From: GAS188 sp963794475
GTDB taxonomy: Bacteria; Pseudomonadota; Alphaproteobacteria; Rhizobiales; Beijerinckiaceae
DNA length: 64,000 nucleotides
Assembly: GCA_963794475.1 (NCBI GenBank)
Contig: CAWCDW010000002.1
Coordinates: 682,001-746,000 of the forward strand
Reading direction: 5' to 3'
In this document: positions 8,112 to 15,702 of the stretch, in pieces
Layout: each line of letters begins with the position of its first letter
How positions within the stretch are numbered: the stretch's first letter is position 1
The notes under the pieces: model-generated
What the model was told of the DNA's origin: nothing
The model's input: only the letters and a program-made list of their open reading frames with translations
Database searches by the model: none
Translations under genes and position numbers: made by a program

Positions 8112-8136
8112 AACGCCGCCTTGTTCGAGCGGTTCC
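8112..8136 (-). promoter_or_regulatory. EcfG-type promoter of the small membrane protein gene
   Basis: Minus strand GGAAC (8136-8132), 16-base spacer, CGTT (8115-8112): perfect consensus, 42 bases before the start codon at 8070. Confidence 0.75.
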
Positions 8137-8262
8137 CAGGGTAAGATCGCATCGGCTCGCCGGATCTTCAGCTGAAGACAAAAGTTTTGCTCGAACCTGG
8201 ATCCTTTTTTGCGCGTCGCGCGTTACCGATATTCAGCTAAGCAGCTTCGCTGGGAGGACATC

Positions 8263-8430
8263 ATGAGCCTTATTCTTATCATCCTCATCATCATTCTTTT
8301 GCTTGGCGGCGTCGGCACCTATCCGGGTTGGGGATATAGCTCGGGGTGGGGGTACGGCCCGTCGGGAATCTTCGGTCTCCTGCTCATCATCTTGATCGTC
8401 TTGGCCCTGCTCGGAAGGGCGCCGTTCTAG
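8263..8430 (+). CDS. DUF3309 family small membrane protein
   Basis: A 55-residue protein with two hydrophobic stretches (LILIILIIILLLGG and GLLLIILIVLALLG) around a Gly/Tyr/Trp-rich turn (YPGWGYSSGWGYG). This layout is that of DUF3309, a small Alphaproteobacterial membrane family of unknown role often found near stress genes. ATG at 8263 follows GGGAGGA at 8252-8258; an upstream in-frame codon would add a basic stretch and ignore this site. The gene ends three bases before the EcfG promoter of the CsbD gene. No consensus EcfG site was found for this gene itself. Confidence 0.85.
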   Translation: MSLILIILIIILLLGGVGTYPGWGYSSGWGYGPSGIFGLLLIILIVLALLGRAPF

Positions 8431-8432
8431 GA

Positions 8433-8457
8433 GGAACCCATCGATTGATCCAGCGTT
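8433..8457 (+). promoter_or_regulatory. EcfG-type promoter of the CsbD gene
   Basis: GGAAC at 8433-8437, 16-base spacer, CGTT at 8454-8457: perfect consensus, 31 bases before the ATG at 8488. Confidence 0.8.
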
Positions 8458-8487
8458 GAAGGGCATCAATTCGTGGGAGATGTGAAC

Positions 8488-8691
8488 ATGGACTGGAACC
8501 GCGTCGAAGGAAACTGGAAGCAGATCAAAGGCAAGGTCAAGGAGCGCTGGGGCAAGCTCACCGACGATGACCTTAACGTGATCAGTGGCCGTCGCGATCA
8601 GCTCGAGGGCAAGATCCAAGAGCGCTATGGTCAAGCGCAGGATCAGGTGAAAAGGGATGTGGATAGCTGGTACAACACCCAACGGTGGTAA
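8488..8691 (+). CDS. CsbD family general stress protein
   Basis: A 67-residue hydrophilic protein with the CsbD signature: start MDWNRVEGNWKQ, then KGKVKERWGKLTDDD and a C-terminal QERYGQAQDQVKRDVD. CsbD proteins are among the most abundant general-stress proteins of bacteria, small and cytoplasmic, with unproven molecular function. I chose ATG at 8488 because nearly all members begin MDW/MNW and GGGAGA precedes it; a GTG 15 bases earlier would include the ribosome binding site. A perfect EcfG promoter lies 31 bases upstream and a strong terminator follows at 8717-8749. Confidence 0.93.
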   Translation: MDWNRVEGNWKQIKGKVKERWGKLTDDDLNVISGRRDQLEGKIQERYGQAQDQVKRDVDSWYNTQRW

Positions 8692-8716
8692 GCTTCCGCC
8701 ATCCCAGGCAAAACCG

Positions 8717-8749
8717 AAGCGGGCCGGTGATCCGATCACCGGCCCGCTT
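8717..8749. terminator. Bidirectional hairpin between csbD-like and paoC-like genes
   Basis: Perfect 15-bp inverted repeat (AAGCGGGCCGGTGAT and its complement) with a 3-base loop, between two converging genes. The T run is poor on both sides, but the stem is very stable. Just after it, two copies of TTGATCAA (8761-8768 and 8778-8785) form a minor repeat. Confidence 0.7.
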
Positions 8750-8813
8750 CATTCCTGGGCTTGATCAAATTCCTTGGTTTGATCAACTCTCTTTAAATCG
8801 AAGGCTCCCGGCC

Positions 8814-11117
8814 TCAGGTCGCCTCCGTCCCAAGCAGCTGTTCGATGCGGATTGGAAGGTCTCTGACGCGCACGCCCGTGGCGTGAAAAAGCGCGTTGGC
8901 GACGGCCGCGTTGGTGCCGACATTGCCGAGCTCGCCGATCCCCTTGATGCCGAGCTCATTGATGTCGCGATCTTCCTCGGGAAGGATGATGACTTCGGCT
9001 GCCGGAACATCGGCGTTCACCGGGATCAGGTATTCGGCAAGGTCGGTGTTGTAGAAGCGGGCCTTGCGACGGTCCATTTCCGTTCCTTCGTGCAAGGCCG
9101 AGGAGACGCCCCAGATCAATCCGCCCATCAACTGGCTGGTCGCCGTCTTGGCGTTCATGATGCGGCCCGCCGCAAAGGCGCCGAGCACGCGCGGGCATCT
9201 GATCTCGCGCGTGAGCCGATGCACCCGAAGCTCGACGAATTCGGCGCCGAAGGCAAATTGGATACGATCCTCGAGCTTGGCCCCGCCCGCGAGACTTTGG
9301 GTCCCTTGGTAGAGTTTCTCGATGGCGTCGGGCTTGGCCCCGTGCGGCACGTTCTCCGCATAGGCCTCGATCGCTCCATTCGCGACGCGCCGCATCGCCG
9401 TCTCCAGGTCTTCGCCCGTTCCGTCGAGACCGACGAGCCGGCCTTGTGAGAACGTGAGCGTCTTGGGATCCCGCCCCTGGAGCTTTGAATCCTCCGACGA
9501 GCTCACCGCGTTGGCAATCTTCGCCCTGATCTCCTCGCAGGCTTTTGCGACAACGTTGCAAACGCTCGCGGTGGTGTTGGACCCGCCTGCGACCGGTGCT
9601 GGCGGCAATTCGGTGTCGCCAAGCTCCACGGTCACCTTCTCAAGCGCGAGCCCGAGCCGCTCCGCAGCCGTCATGGCAATCACCGTATAGGCGCCCGTGC
9701 CGATTTCGTGGGCCGCTGTCTGGACCTTCGCTGTGCCGGAGAGCGTCAAAGTCACCCGAGCCGTGGCCGGCCCCATTTGCGTCGGGTACATCGACGAGGC
9801 GCAGCCGAAGCCGATAAGCCAATCGCCATCACGCATCGAGCCGGGTTGCGGGTCACGCTTTTGCCAATCGAAGGCCTTTGCGCCGACGTCGAAGCACTGC
9901 ATCAACGAACGGCTGGTGTAAGGCAGCCCCTTGATGGGCTCGGTTCTCGTGTCATTGACCCGGCGAAGCTCGATCGGATCCATGCGCAACGCGACCGCGA
10001 GCTCGTCCATGGCGCTTTCGAGCGGGAAGAGGTAAGGCACCTCGGGCGGCGCGCGCATGAAGCCGGGCGTGCTTCGATCCGCATGCACGATCGATACCTT
10101 CGAAGCGATGTTCGGGCAGGCGTAAAGCCGGGTCGAGGCGTCGGTCCCGGAGACCATGTAAGGGTCGGGACGGCTTGTCACCTCGAAGCCCTCGTGGCTC
10201 AGGGACTGTAACTTGCCGTCGTTGTTCGCGCCGATGCGGATATGGTGGCGGGTCTCGGCCCGATACGTGGCGATCGTAAAGCCCTGGTCGCGCGTGGCGA
10301 CGAGCTTCACAGGCCGGCCCAGGCGCTTGGCCGCGATCGCGATCAGCGCCGTGCGTTGCGTGAGCGAGCCGCGTGAGCCGAAGGCGCCACCGATATAGGG
10401 AGACCTCACGCGGATATTCCTGGGATCCATGCCGAGTTGCTGCGCCAGTCCGTTCTTGAAGCCGTAGACGTTCTGGCTCGACTCCCAAAGCGTGAGCTTG
10501 TCGCCATCCCAGGCGCAGGTGGTGGTGAATAGCTCGATCGGATTATGGTGCTGCGTGGGCGTGGAATACCGGGCGTCGATCTTGACGGGTGCGGTGTCGA
10601 AGGCGGCTTCCGCATTCCCGACCTTCGGATCCTGATGCTCCTTCGAGGCCTCGGCACCCGCCACGATCTCGGCGCCGTCACTATCGAATCCGGCGGAAGG
10701 CGTCTCCTCGGCGTAGCTGATGACAAGCCGGTGGGCAGCGTCGCGCGCAGCCTCGAAACCATCGGCCAGCACGACAGCGACGATCTGTCCCGCGTGGAAG
10801 ACCTGCGGAGACGAGAGCGGCATGATCGAAGAGCCAACATAGCCGCCGTCCGCGAAAAAATTAACGGGCCGTATCTCACCCGCCATGTTCTCATGGGTGA
10901 GAATGTCGAGCACACCCGGGATGGCGCGCGCTTGACGGTCATCGATGCGCGTCACGTGGCCACGGGCGATCGGGCTCACGGCAAGGAAGGCGAAGACCGG
11001 GCTCGCCAGGTCGGGGTCCGAACCGTAGCGGGCAGCGCCCGTGACCTTGGCCGGCCCATCGACGCGAGCTGCCGGGCCACCCAGGCGGACGAAGTCGAGC
11101 TTTGCGGAATCGGACAT
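8814..11117 (-). CDS. paoC: Periplasmic aldehyde oxidoreductase, molybdopterin subunit (PaoC-like)
   Basis: A 767-residue large subunit of the xanthine oxidase family, binding the molybdenum cofactor and oxidising aldehydes (or N-heterocycles) to acids. The first domain begins RVDGPAKVTGAARYGSD; later come GGAFGSRG, the MCD-binding GTGAYTVIAMTAAERLG and the catalytic Glu in KGIGELGNVG near the C-terminus. It has no signal peptide of its own; in E. coli PaoABC the folded complex is carried out by the Tat signal of PaoA, which is present here. ATG at 11117 lies two bases after the stop of the FAD subunit. Gene order (2Fe-2S, FAD, Mo) matches paoABC. The maturation factor PaoD/XdhC is not in the window. 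The natural substrate cannot be told. Confidence 0.9.
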   Translation of the reverse strand: MSDSAKLDFVRLGGPAARVDGPAKVTGAARYGSDPDLASPVFAFLAVSPIARGHVTRIDDRQARAIPGVLDILTHENMAGEIRPVNFFADGGYVGSSIMPLSSPQVFHAGQIVAVVLADGFEAARDAAHRLVISYAEETPSAGFDSDGAEIVAGAEASKEHQDPKVGNAEAAFDTAPVKIDARYSTPTQHHNPIELFTTTCAWDGDKLTLWESSQNVYGFKNGLAQQLGMDPRNIRVRSPYIGGAFGSRGSLTQRTALIAIAAKRLGRPVKLVATRDQGFTIATYRAETRHHIRIGANNDGKLQSLSHEGFEVTSRPDPYMVSGTDASTRLYACPNIASKVSIVHADRSTPGFMRAPPEVPYLFPLESAMDELAVALRMDPIELRRVNDTRTEPIKGLPYTSRSLMQCFDVGAKAFDWQKRDPQPGSMRDGDWLIGFGCASSMYPTQMGPATARVTLTLSGTAKVQTAAHEIGTGAYTVIAMTAAERLGLALEKVTVELGDTELPPAPVAGGSNTTASVCNVVAKACEEIRAKIANAVSSSEDSKLQGRDPKTLTFSQGRLVGLDGTGEDLETAMRRVANGAIEAYAENVPHGAKPDAIEKLYQGTQSLAGGAKLEDRIQFAFGAEFVELRVHRLTREIRCPRVLGAFAAGRIMNAKTATSQLMGGLIWGVSSALHEGTEMDRRKARFYNTDLAEYLIPVNADVPAAEVIILPEEDRDINELGIKGIGELGNVGTNAAVANALFHATGVRVRDLPIRIEQLLGTEAT

Positions 11118-11119
11118 GA

Positions 11120-12109
11120 TCAAACCTTCATGCTCGCGGCTTCCAGAAGCGCCCGCGTCAGCGTTCGCCGCCCAAGCTCGATCTTGAATGCATTGTCGCC
11201 ACGGGCCGAGGCGGGGGCCAAGGCCAACTGGCTCGCATGCGCGGCGCTCTCCTCATTCAAGGCTTTTCCGACAAGCGCCTGTTCCGCCGCCTGGGCGCGC
11301 CACGGTTTTGTCGCGATGCCTCCCAGCGCGATGCGCGCTTCCCTCACCGTTTTTCTGTCCATGTCGAGAGCAACGGCCGCCGAAGCGAGCGCGAATTCGT
11401 AGAACTCCCGATCGCGGATCTTGAGGTAAAGCGAGCGCCGCGCCCATGAAATGCGCGGCACGATGAAAGCGGTGATTAGCTCGCCGGGAGCCAAGCTCGT
11501 TTCCGTTTGCGGAGTATCCCCGGGCAATCGGTGGAGCGCCTCGAATTTCATCACCCGCGGCCCGCCAGGCCCTATCGTCTCGACGGTGGCGTCCAGCGCG
11601 ACAAGCGCTTGCGCGAAATCGCCCGCATAGGTCGCGATGCAATGGGCGCTCGTGCCGAGCACCGCGTGCTTGCGGTTGACGCCATCGAGCGCCGCGCAGC
11701 CGCTTCCCGGCTCGCGCTTGTTGCAAGTCCTCCAGCTCGGATCGCGGAAATAATTGCACCGCGTGCGCTGCAGCACGTTGCCGCCGAGCGTCGCCATGTT
11801 GCGCAATTGGGCGCTTGCGGCCAAGACGAGCGATTGCGCAATGACGGGATAGTCGCGTCGAATATTCGGATCATCCGCGACTTGCGCCATGCTGGCGAAG
11901 GCACTCAGCCTCAGGCCGCCGGACGTCACCGCGACGGCAGGCGAAGCGCCGCGCAAGCCATTTATGTCGACGAGCGTTTCGGGCCTGAGGACGTCGAGCT
12001 TCATGAGATCGAGAAGCGTCGTTCCTCCCGCGAGAAAGGCCGAGCCCTGCCCCATGGCGCGCGAGGCACGGATCGCGTCATCAGCTCTGACGTAAGTGAA
12101 GGGTCGCAT
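11120..12109 (-). CDS. paoB: Aldehyde oxidoreductase FAD-binding subunit (PaoB-like)
   Basis: A 329-residue FAD subunit passing electrons from the Fe-S subunit within the oxidoreductase. It has the FAD-binding AGGTTLLDLMK and GGNVLQRTRCNYFRD. The cysteines in RTRC, WRTCNKREPGSGC are those that hold an additional [4Fe-4S] cluster in E. coli PaoB, a feature absent from ordinary xanthine dehydrogenases, so this is the PaoB type. It starts 4 bases after the Fe-S gene ends and stops two bases before the next start, so the three genes are translated together. Confidence 0.9.
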   Translation of the reverse strand: MRPFTYVRADDAIRASRAMGQGSAFLAGGTTLLDLMKLDVLRPETLVDINGLRGASPAVAVTSGGLRLSAFASMAQVADDPNIRRDYPVIAQSLVLAASAQLRNMATLGGNVLQRTRCNYFRDPSWRTCNKREPGSGCAALDGVNRKHAVLGTSAHCIATYAGDFAQALVALDATVETIGPGGPRVMKFEALHRLPGDTPQTETSLAPGELITAFIVPRISWARRSLYLKIRDREFYEFALASAAVALDMDRKTVREARIALGGIATKPWRAQAAEQALVGKALNEESAAHASQLALAPASARGDNAFKIELGRRTLTRALLEAASMKV

Positions 12110-12113
12110 GAGT

Positions 12114-12767
12114 TCAGCCTCCCTTCATCTGCGGCTTGGCCTGTTTCACGGCTGCGACGATATGCGGATAGGCCGCGCATCGGCAGAGATTCCCGCTCAT
12201 ATATTCGCGAATGTCGCTCTCGTTCTCGGCATGCCCTTCGCGAACGCAAGCGATCGCCGACATGATCTGCCCGGGCGTGCAATATCCGCATTGAAAAGCG
12301 TCCTGATCGATGAACGCCTGCTGCATCGGGTGCAAGGCCCCGTCAGGTCCGGCGAGCCCTTCGACGGTGGTCACCGGGGCCCGAACTGCGGCCGCGAGCG
12401 TCAGGCATGACAGCACACGCTCTCCCCCCACATGCACCGTGCAGGCGCCGCACTGCCCGTGATCGCAGCCCTTCTTAGTGCCCGTAAGGCCAAGATGCTC
12501 ACGCAAGGCGTCGAGCAAAGTGACGCGTGCATCGAGGTAGAGGCGCTCTTCCCGGCCATTTATCGTCAATGGGACCGGAATGGGGGGATGCTCATTTTCT
12601 GCCCCGTCACGAGCGGCCACGGGCGCTGCGAGCGCCTTTCCTCCGAGGGGCGCTGCCGCCGCTAAACCGAAACCGCGCAACAACCAGCGTCGACTCACCC
12701 CCGGCAAGAGCTCGGGCAATATCCGACCGCTAATCCAAGACGAGAGTGTCGAGCGAGACTTAGTCAT
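12114..12767 (-). CDS. paoA: Aldehyde oxidoreductase 2Fe-2S subunit with Tat signal (PaoA-like)
   Basis: A 217-residue Fe-S subunit. The N-terminal 50 residues form a Tat signal (SRRWLLRGFGLAAAAPLG), unusually preceded by about 25 residues. The plant-type [2Fe-2S] domain carries GCDHGQCGACTVHV, and the second cluster domain has CGYCTPGQ and CRCAAYP. Both clusters are complete. ATG at 12767 was chosen because it places the Tat signal near the N-terminus; a longer frame exists upstream but is rich in Arg and unconvincing. First gene of the paoABC-like operon; no EcfG site was found for it. Confidence 0.9.
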   Translation of the reverse strand: MTKSRSTLSSWISGRILPELLPGVSRRWLLRGFGLAAAAPLGGKALAAPVAARDGAENEHPPIPVPLTINGREERLYLDARVTLLDALREHLGLTGTKKGCDHGQCGACTVHVGGERVLSCLTLAAAVRAPVTTVEGLAGPDGALHPMQQAFIDQDAFQCGYCTPGQIMSAIACVREGHAENESDIREYMSGNLCRCAAYPHIVAAVKQAKPQMKGG

Positions 12768-12933
12768 CACGAGTTCCCGCAAACAAGCGTGGCGGCGCCT
12801 CAAGCGTCGAAAAAATGCAGCAACCGCGCGTCGTCCGGCGGACCGCACCGCCGGACGCGAGCTGTCGGAGGAATGCCCCTCGAGAAGGTAATTTCCAGTG
12901 GCGCCGATCAAAGCGCCATGGAGATGAACGCGC

Positions 12934-13329
12934 TCAGCTCTTGCTGCTGTTCCATCGGCCCGTGTATTTGAACTCGGGAGCCGCTTTCAATTGATCGCTC
13001 GTCGCATTCATATTGGCGTGCCATTTCTTGTCGTTGTCGTCATATTTGACGGCAACAGACGCCGGGTCGACCGCAACGTAGCGCTCGCCCATTCCGAGGA
13101 ACCCGCCGACCGACAAGATATAGCCCTTGATGGCCATCGAGGGATCGAACACGATATCCTGAATCTTGCCAAGATCGTGATTGGCGTTGTCATAAACATC
13201 GAGGCCCACCACGCGCGAGCTGATGAAATCATTCGACTGAGGCGTGATGAACTTAGGAGCCGCGGTCTCGGCAAAAGCAACGCCGGTGAGGGCGGATGCA
13301 AATGTGAGGGCAAGGATTGTCTTGTGCAT
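12934..13329 (-). CDS. Secreted PRC-barrel domain protein
   Basis: A 131-residue exported protein. Residues 1-20 are a signal peptide (MHKTILALTFASALTGVAFA), followed by a PRC-barrel (SSRVVGLDVYDNANHDLGKI, then IQDIVFDPSM and GYILSVGGFLGMGERYVAVD). PRC barrels in secreted alphaproteobacterial proteins are thought to mediate protein or metal contacts in the periplasm; the role is unknown. ATG at 13329 follows AGGAAGAA. A weak EcfG-like site (13379-13403) may drive it. Confidence 0.85.
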   Translation of the reverse strand: MHKTILALTFASALTGVAFAETAAPKFITPQSNDFISSRVVGLDVYDNANHDLGKIQDIVFDPSMAIKGYILSVGGFLGMGERYVAVDPASVAVKYDDNDKKWHANMNATSDQLKAAPEFKYTGRWNSSKS

Positions 13330-13378
13330 GATGTTCTTCCTCTTCTTCAAGATATCCGGGTCGTCTTGACAGCGACAC

Positions 13379-13403
13379 AACGCCGAATGCCGGAAGAGGT
13401 TGC
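13379..13403 (-). promoter_or_regulatory. Weak EcfG-like promoter of the PRC-barrel gene
   Basis: Minus strand GCAAC (13403-13399), 16-base spacer, CGTT (13382-13379): one mismatch in the -35 element, 50 bases before the start codon at 13329. Confidence 0.35.
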
Positions 13404-13556
13404 GGAATAAAGCGGGAAAGTTGGGCCCGAGTTCGCCACAAGCATTTCAGGGTTTGGCGGGGGCAAGATTGCGCACACCGGCTACGGAAAAACGCGGCGG
13501 GGCGGCACGACGAACCGGCCCGCGCACCCCGTTATGCTTTCGCGTTTTTTTGAGGC

Positions 13557-14081
13557 TCAGGTACAAACGCGCACGAGTTCCCGAACTTCGCGATAACCGT
13601 TCCAGATCCACTCATGGCGCCAATGACAGGGACCGTAATAGGGCTCATCATCCCACCAGGCATATCGGTGGTGGTGACGAGGACCGACCCACGCACCTCG
13701 AAACGGCGCACGAATTCCTGGATGGATACCTCCATTGAAGGCATGCACGGTGCCGCGGAAGGGACCATGAAATACGCTCCCGCCCGCGTTGGCTGTTGCA
13801 AGTCCACCATTGAATGCGGTTGCGCCGCCATGGAACGTGCCCGCTCCAGCGTGGAATGTGCTTGTCGCACCGCGGAACGCTCCGGCCCCGCCATGAAAGC
13901 CGCCCACTGCGCCCCCACGGAGAGAACCGCCGCCGCCGTGAAAGGCGGCGCCGCCCCCACCGTGAACCGCACCACCCCCTCCGCCGTGGAACCCCTCGCC
14001 GCGCTCGGCCTGCGCGGGCGCGAGGGCGAATGCGGAAAGAGAAAGCGCGAGAGCCCCTGTCACCATCAACTTATTGAACAT
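13557..14081 (-). CDS. Secreted Gly/His/Phe-rich repeat protein, stress-controlled
   Basis: A 174-residue protein with a clear signal peptide (cleavage near APAQA-E, residue 25) and a low-complexity body of repeated FHGG/GGGG units (residues 30-110), ending in a conserved-looking aromatic and basic tail (GPRHHHRYAWWDDEPYYG, then two cysteines). I do not recognise a named family; similar Gly-His-rich exported proteins of Rhizobiales are of unknown function. The histidines could bind metal. ATG at 14081 follows GGGGAG, and a perfect EcfG promoter lies 42 bases upstream, so expression in stress is likely. Confidence 0.75.
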   Translation of the reverse strand: MFNKLMVTGALALSLSAFALAPAQAERGEGFHGGGGGAVHGGGGAAFHGGGGSLRGGAVGGFHGGAGAFRGATSTFHAGAGTFHGGATAFNGGLATANAGGSVFHGPFRGTVHAFNGGIHPGIRAPFRGAWVGPRHHHRYAWWDDEPYYGPCHWRHEWIWNGYREVRELVRVCT

Positions 14082-14122
14082 CTCACCAACTCCCCAGTTG
14101 TCGTTCGGCCCTTTGCCGATGC

Positions 14123-14147
14123 AACGTGACGAGCGAGTTCGAGTTCC
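14123..14147 (-). promoter_or_regulatory. EcfG-type promoter of the Gly/His-rich protein gene
   Basis: Minus strand GGAAC (14147-14143), 16-base spacer, CGTT (14126-14123): perfect consensus, 42 bases before the start codon at 14081. Confidence 0.75.
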
Positions 14148-14263
14148 CCTCTCGCCATCCCTGCGCCATGGTGTCGCTGCGGGGGGAAGTTAGGGATCGG
14201 GAATAATAATGTGGTCCTACGAATGAGAGAGGCCGAGGAACTTGGATGTTCTTTTTCGCGGCC

Positions 14264-15568
14264 TCATCTATCCGACTTGGCGGTCTTCGCGAGCTCTTCG
14301 ATCGCCGACGCCCAGGCGTCGATCGTGTGTCGAACATCCAGCGGCGTGTGCGCCAACGAGACGTAGTATTTGGAGTGGCCTTTCAATATGCCGCGTTCGC
14401 GCAGCAATGAATTGAAGCGCTTCATCATCTCCGGGTCGGCCCGCAACGTGTCGCGGTAATCCCGCATATTTCCGTGGGCGAAGACGACATCGAACACCGG
14501 GGCCATTCCGATGACCTGGGCCGAAAGGCCCGAGCGCTTCAGCATTTCCTTCAGAGCTTCCATCAGCTCGCGGCCGGTCGCGAAGAGCTGCTCATAGCTT
14601 CCGGGGCGGTTCAGGACCTCGAGCGTGGCAAGCCCGGCGGCCGCGGCGACGGGGTTGCCGGACAAGGTGCCTATCTGCGTGAGAAACTCTTCATCCCGAA
14701 CGAGGTTTCGGTCGAAATGCGCCATGATATCGGCGCGTCCCGCGATCGCCGCGAGAGGAAAGCCCCCTCCGATCACCTTGCCCAAGGTGCACAAATCGGG
14801 TGTCACGCCGAAGTAATGCTGGGCGCCCCCGTAAGCGAAACGAAAGCCCGTCACCACCTCGTCGAAGATCAGGGGAATGCCGTAGGCGGTGGTCGTTTTG
14901 CGCAACCCCTCGAGAAAGCCTGGGATCGGCGGCAGCAGGCGCTGGAACGGCTCGACGATCACGCCGGCGAGTTCATCGTGATGCTCGCGAATGAGGCTCT
15001 CGGCCGTCTCGAGGTCGTTGAAAGGCGCAACCAGCATCTCGGACTGAACGCTCCGTGGAATGCCTGCGGAATCCGGAACGCCTTGCGGAAAATTGCCGGG
15101 TCTCTTGGGCGCGAGGCTGATCAACGCGTAATCGCTCATGCCATGGTATCCACCCTCGAATTTGAGGATCTTGTCGCGCTTGCGGAAGGCCCTCGCGGCC
15201 CGCATCGCATAGGCGTCCGCCTCCGAGCCGGTGGAGACGAAGCGGACCTTCTCGGCGCAAGGCACGGCATCGACGATCTCGCGAGCAAGCTCGATGCCGT
15301 GTCGATTGTCGGCGAAGAAGGTCGTCCCTTTCGCGAGCTGCGCTTGCACGGCCTCCAGCACTTCCGGATGGCCATGCCCGACGAGCATCGGGCCGGAGCC
15401 CAAGAGGAAGTCGACATATTCGTTTCCGCTTTCGTCCCATACGCGTCCGCCGCGCCCTTCGCGCACGATGATGTCGGGAACGCCATTGCCGAACTCGCCG
15501 CCGGGAAGCGCCTGCTTCGCCGTCGCGGCGAGTTTGAGCTCGAGGTCGCTGCGAACCTTTGTCGTCAT
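14264..15568 (-). CDS. Class III aminotransferase (glutamate-1-semialdehyde aminomutase-like)
   Basis: A 434-residue PLP enzyme. It has the fold-type I signatures LGSGPMLVGHGHP, the GSEADAYAMRAAR phosphate loop, the cofactor-binding Asp in IFDEVVTGFRF and the PLP Lys in TLGKVIGGGFPL. The pattern follows the HemL-like branch (FVSTGSEAD, DEVVTGFR), but lone HemL-like proteins outside haem operons often act on other amino compounds, so the substrate is open. ATG at 15568 follows GGGGAAG and removes an unconvincing 25-residue extension. It is divergent from an acyl-CoA synthetase gene, with 134 bases between. Confidence 0.85.
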   Translation of the reverse strand: MTTKVRSDLELKLAATAKQALPGGEFGNGVPDIIVREGRGGRVWDESGNEYVDFLLGSGPMLVGHGHPEVLEAVQAQLAKGTTFFADNRHGIELAREIVDAVPCAEKVRFVSTGSEADAYAMRAARAFRKRDKILKFEGGYHGMSDYALISLAPKRPGNFPQGVPDSAGIPRSVQSEMLVAPFNDLETAESLIREHHDELAGVIVEPFQRLLPPIPGFLEGLRKTTTAYGIPLIFDEVVTGFRFAYGGAQHYFGVTPDLCTLGKVIGGGFPLAAIAGRADIMAHFDRNLVRDEEFLTQIGTLSGNPVAAAAGLATLEVLNRPGSYEQLFATGRELMEALKEMLKRSGLSAQVIGMAPVFDVVFAHGNMRDYRDTLRADPEMMKRFNSLLRERGILKGHSKYYVSLAHTPLDVRHTIDAWASAIEELAKTAKSDR

Positions 15569-15702
15569 GAGACTTCCCCTCACCTTGCTGGAACCGTAAG
15601 CTCTAAGATCGCGCAGGCCGCTCACCCGCTTTGCTTTGGGCACCTTCTTGAACCGGATACGCGAAGGGCGCTATCACCGACAAAATATCCGGGGAGGACA
15701 CC

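Noticed and set aside
8193..8225. An EcfG promoter for the DUF3309 gene
   Set aside because: CGAAC is not followed by CGTT at 16-17 bases; the nearest CGTT is about 24 bases away.
14264..15568. Calling this gene hemL
   Set aside because: The fold and motifs fit, but there is no haem-pathway context and many HemL-like proteins act on other substrates.
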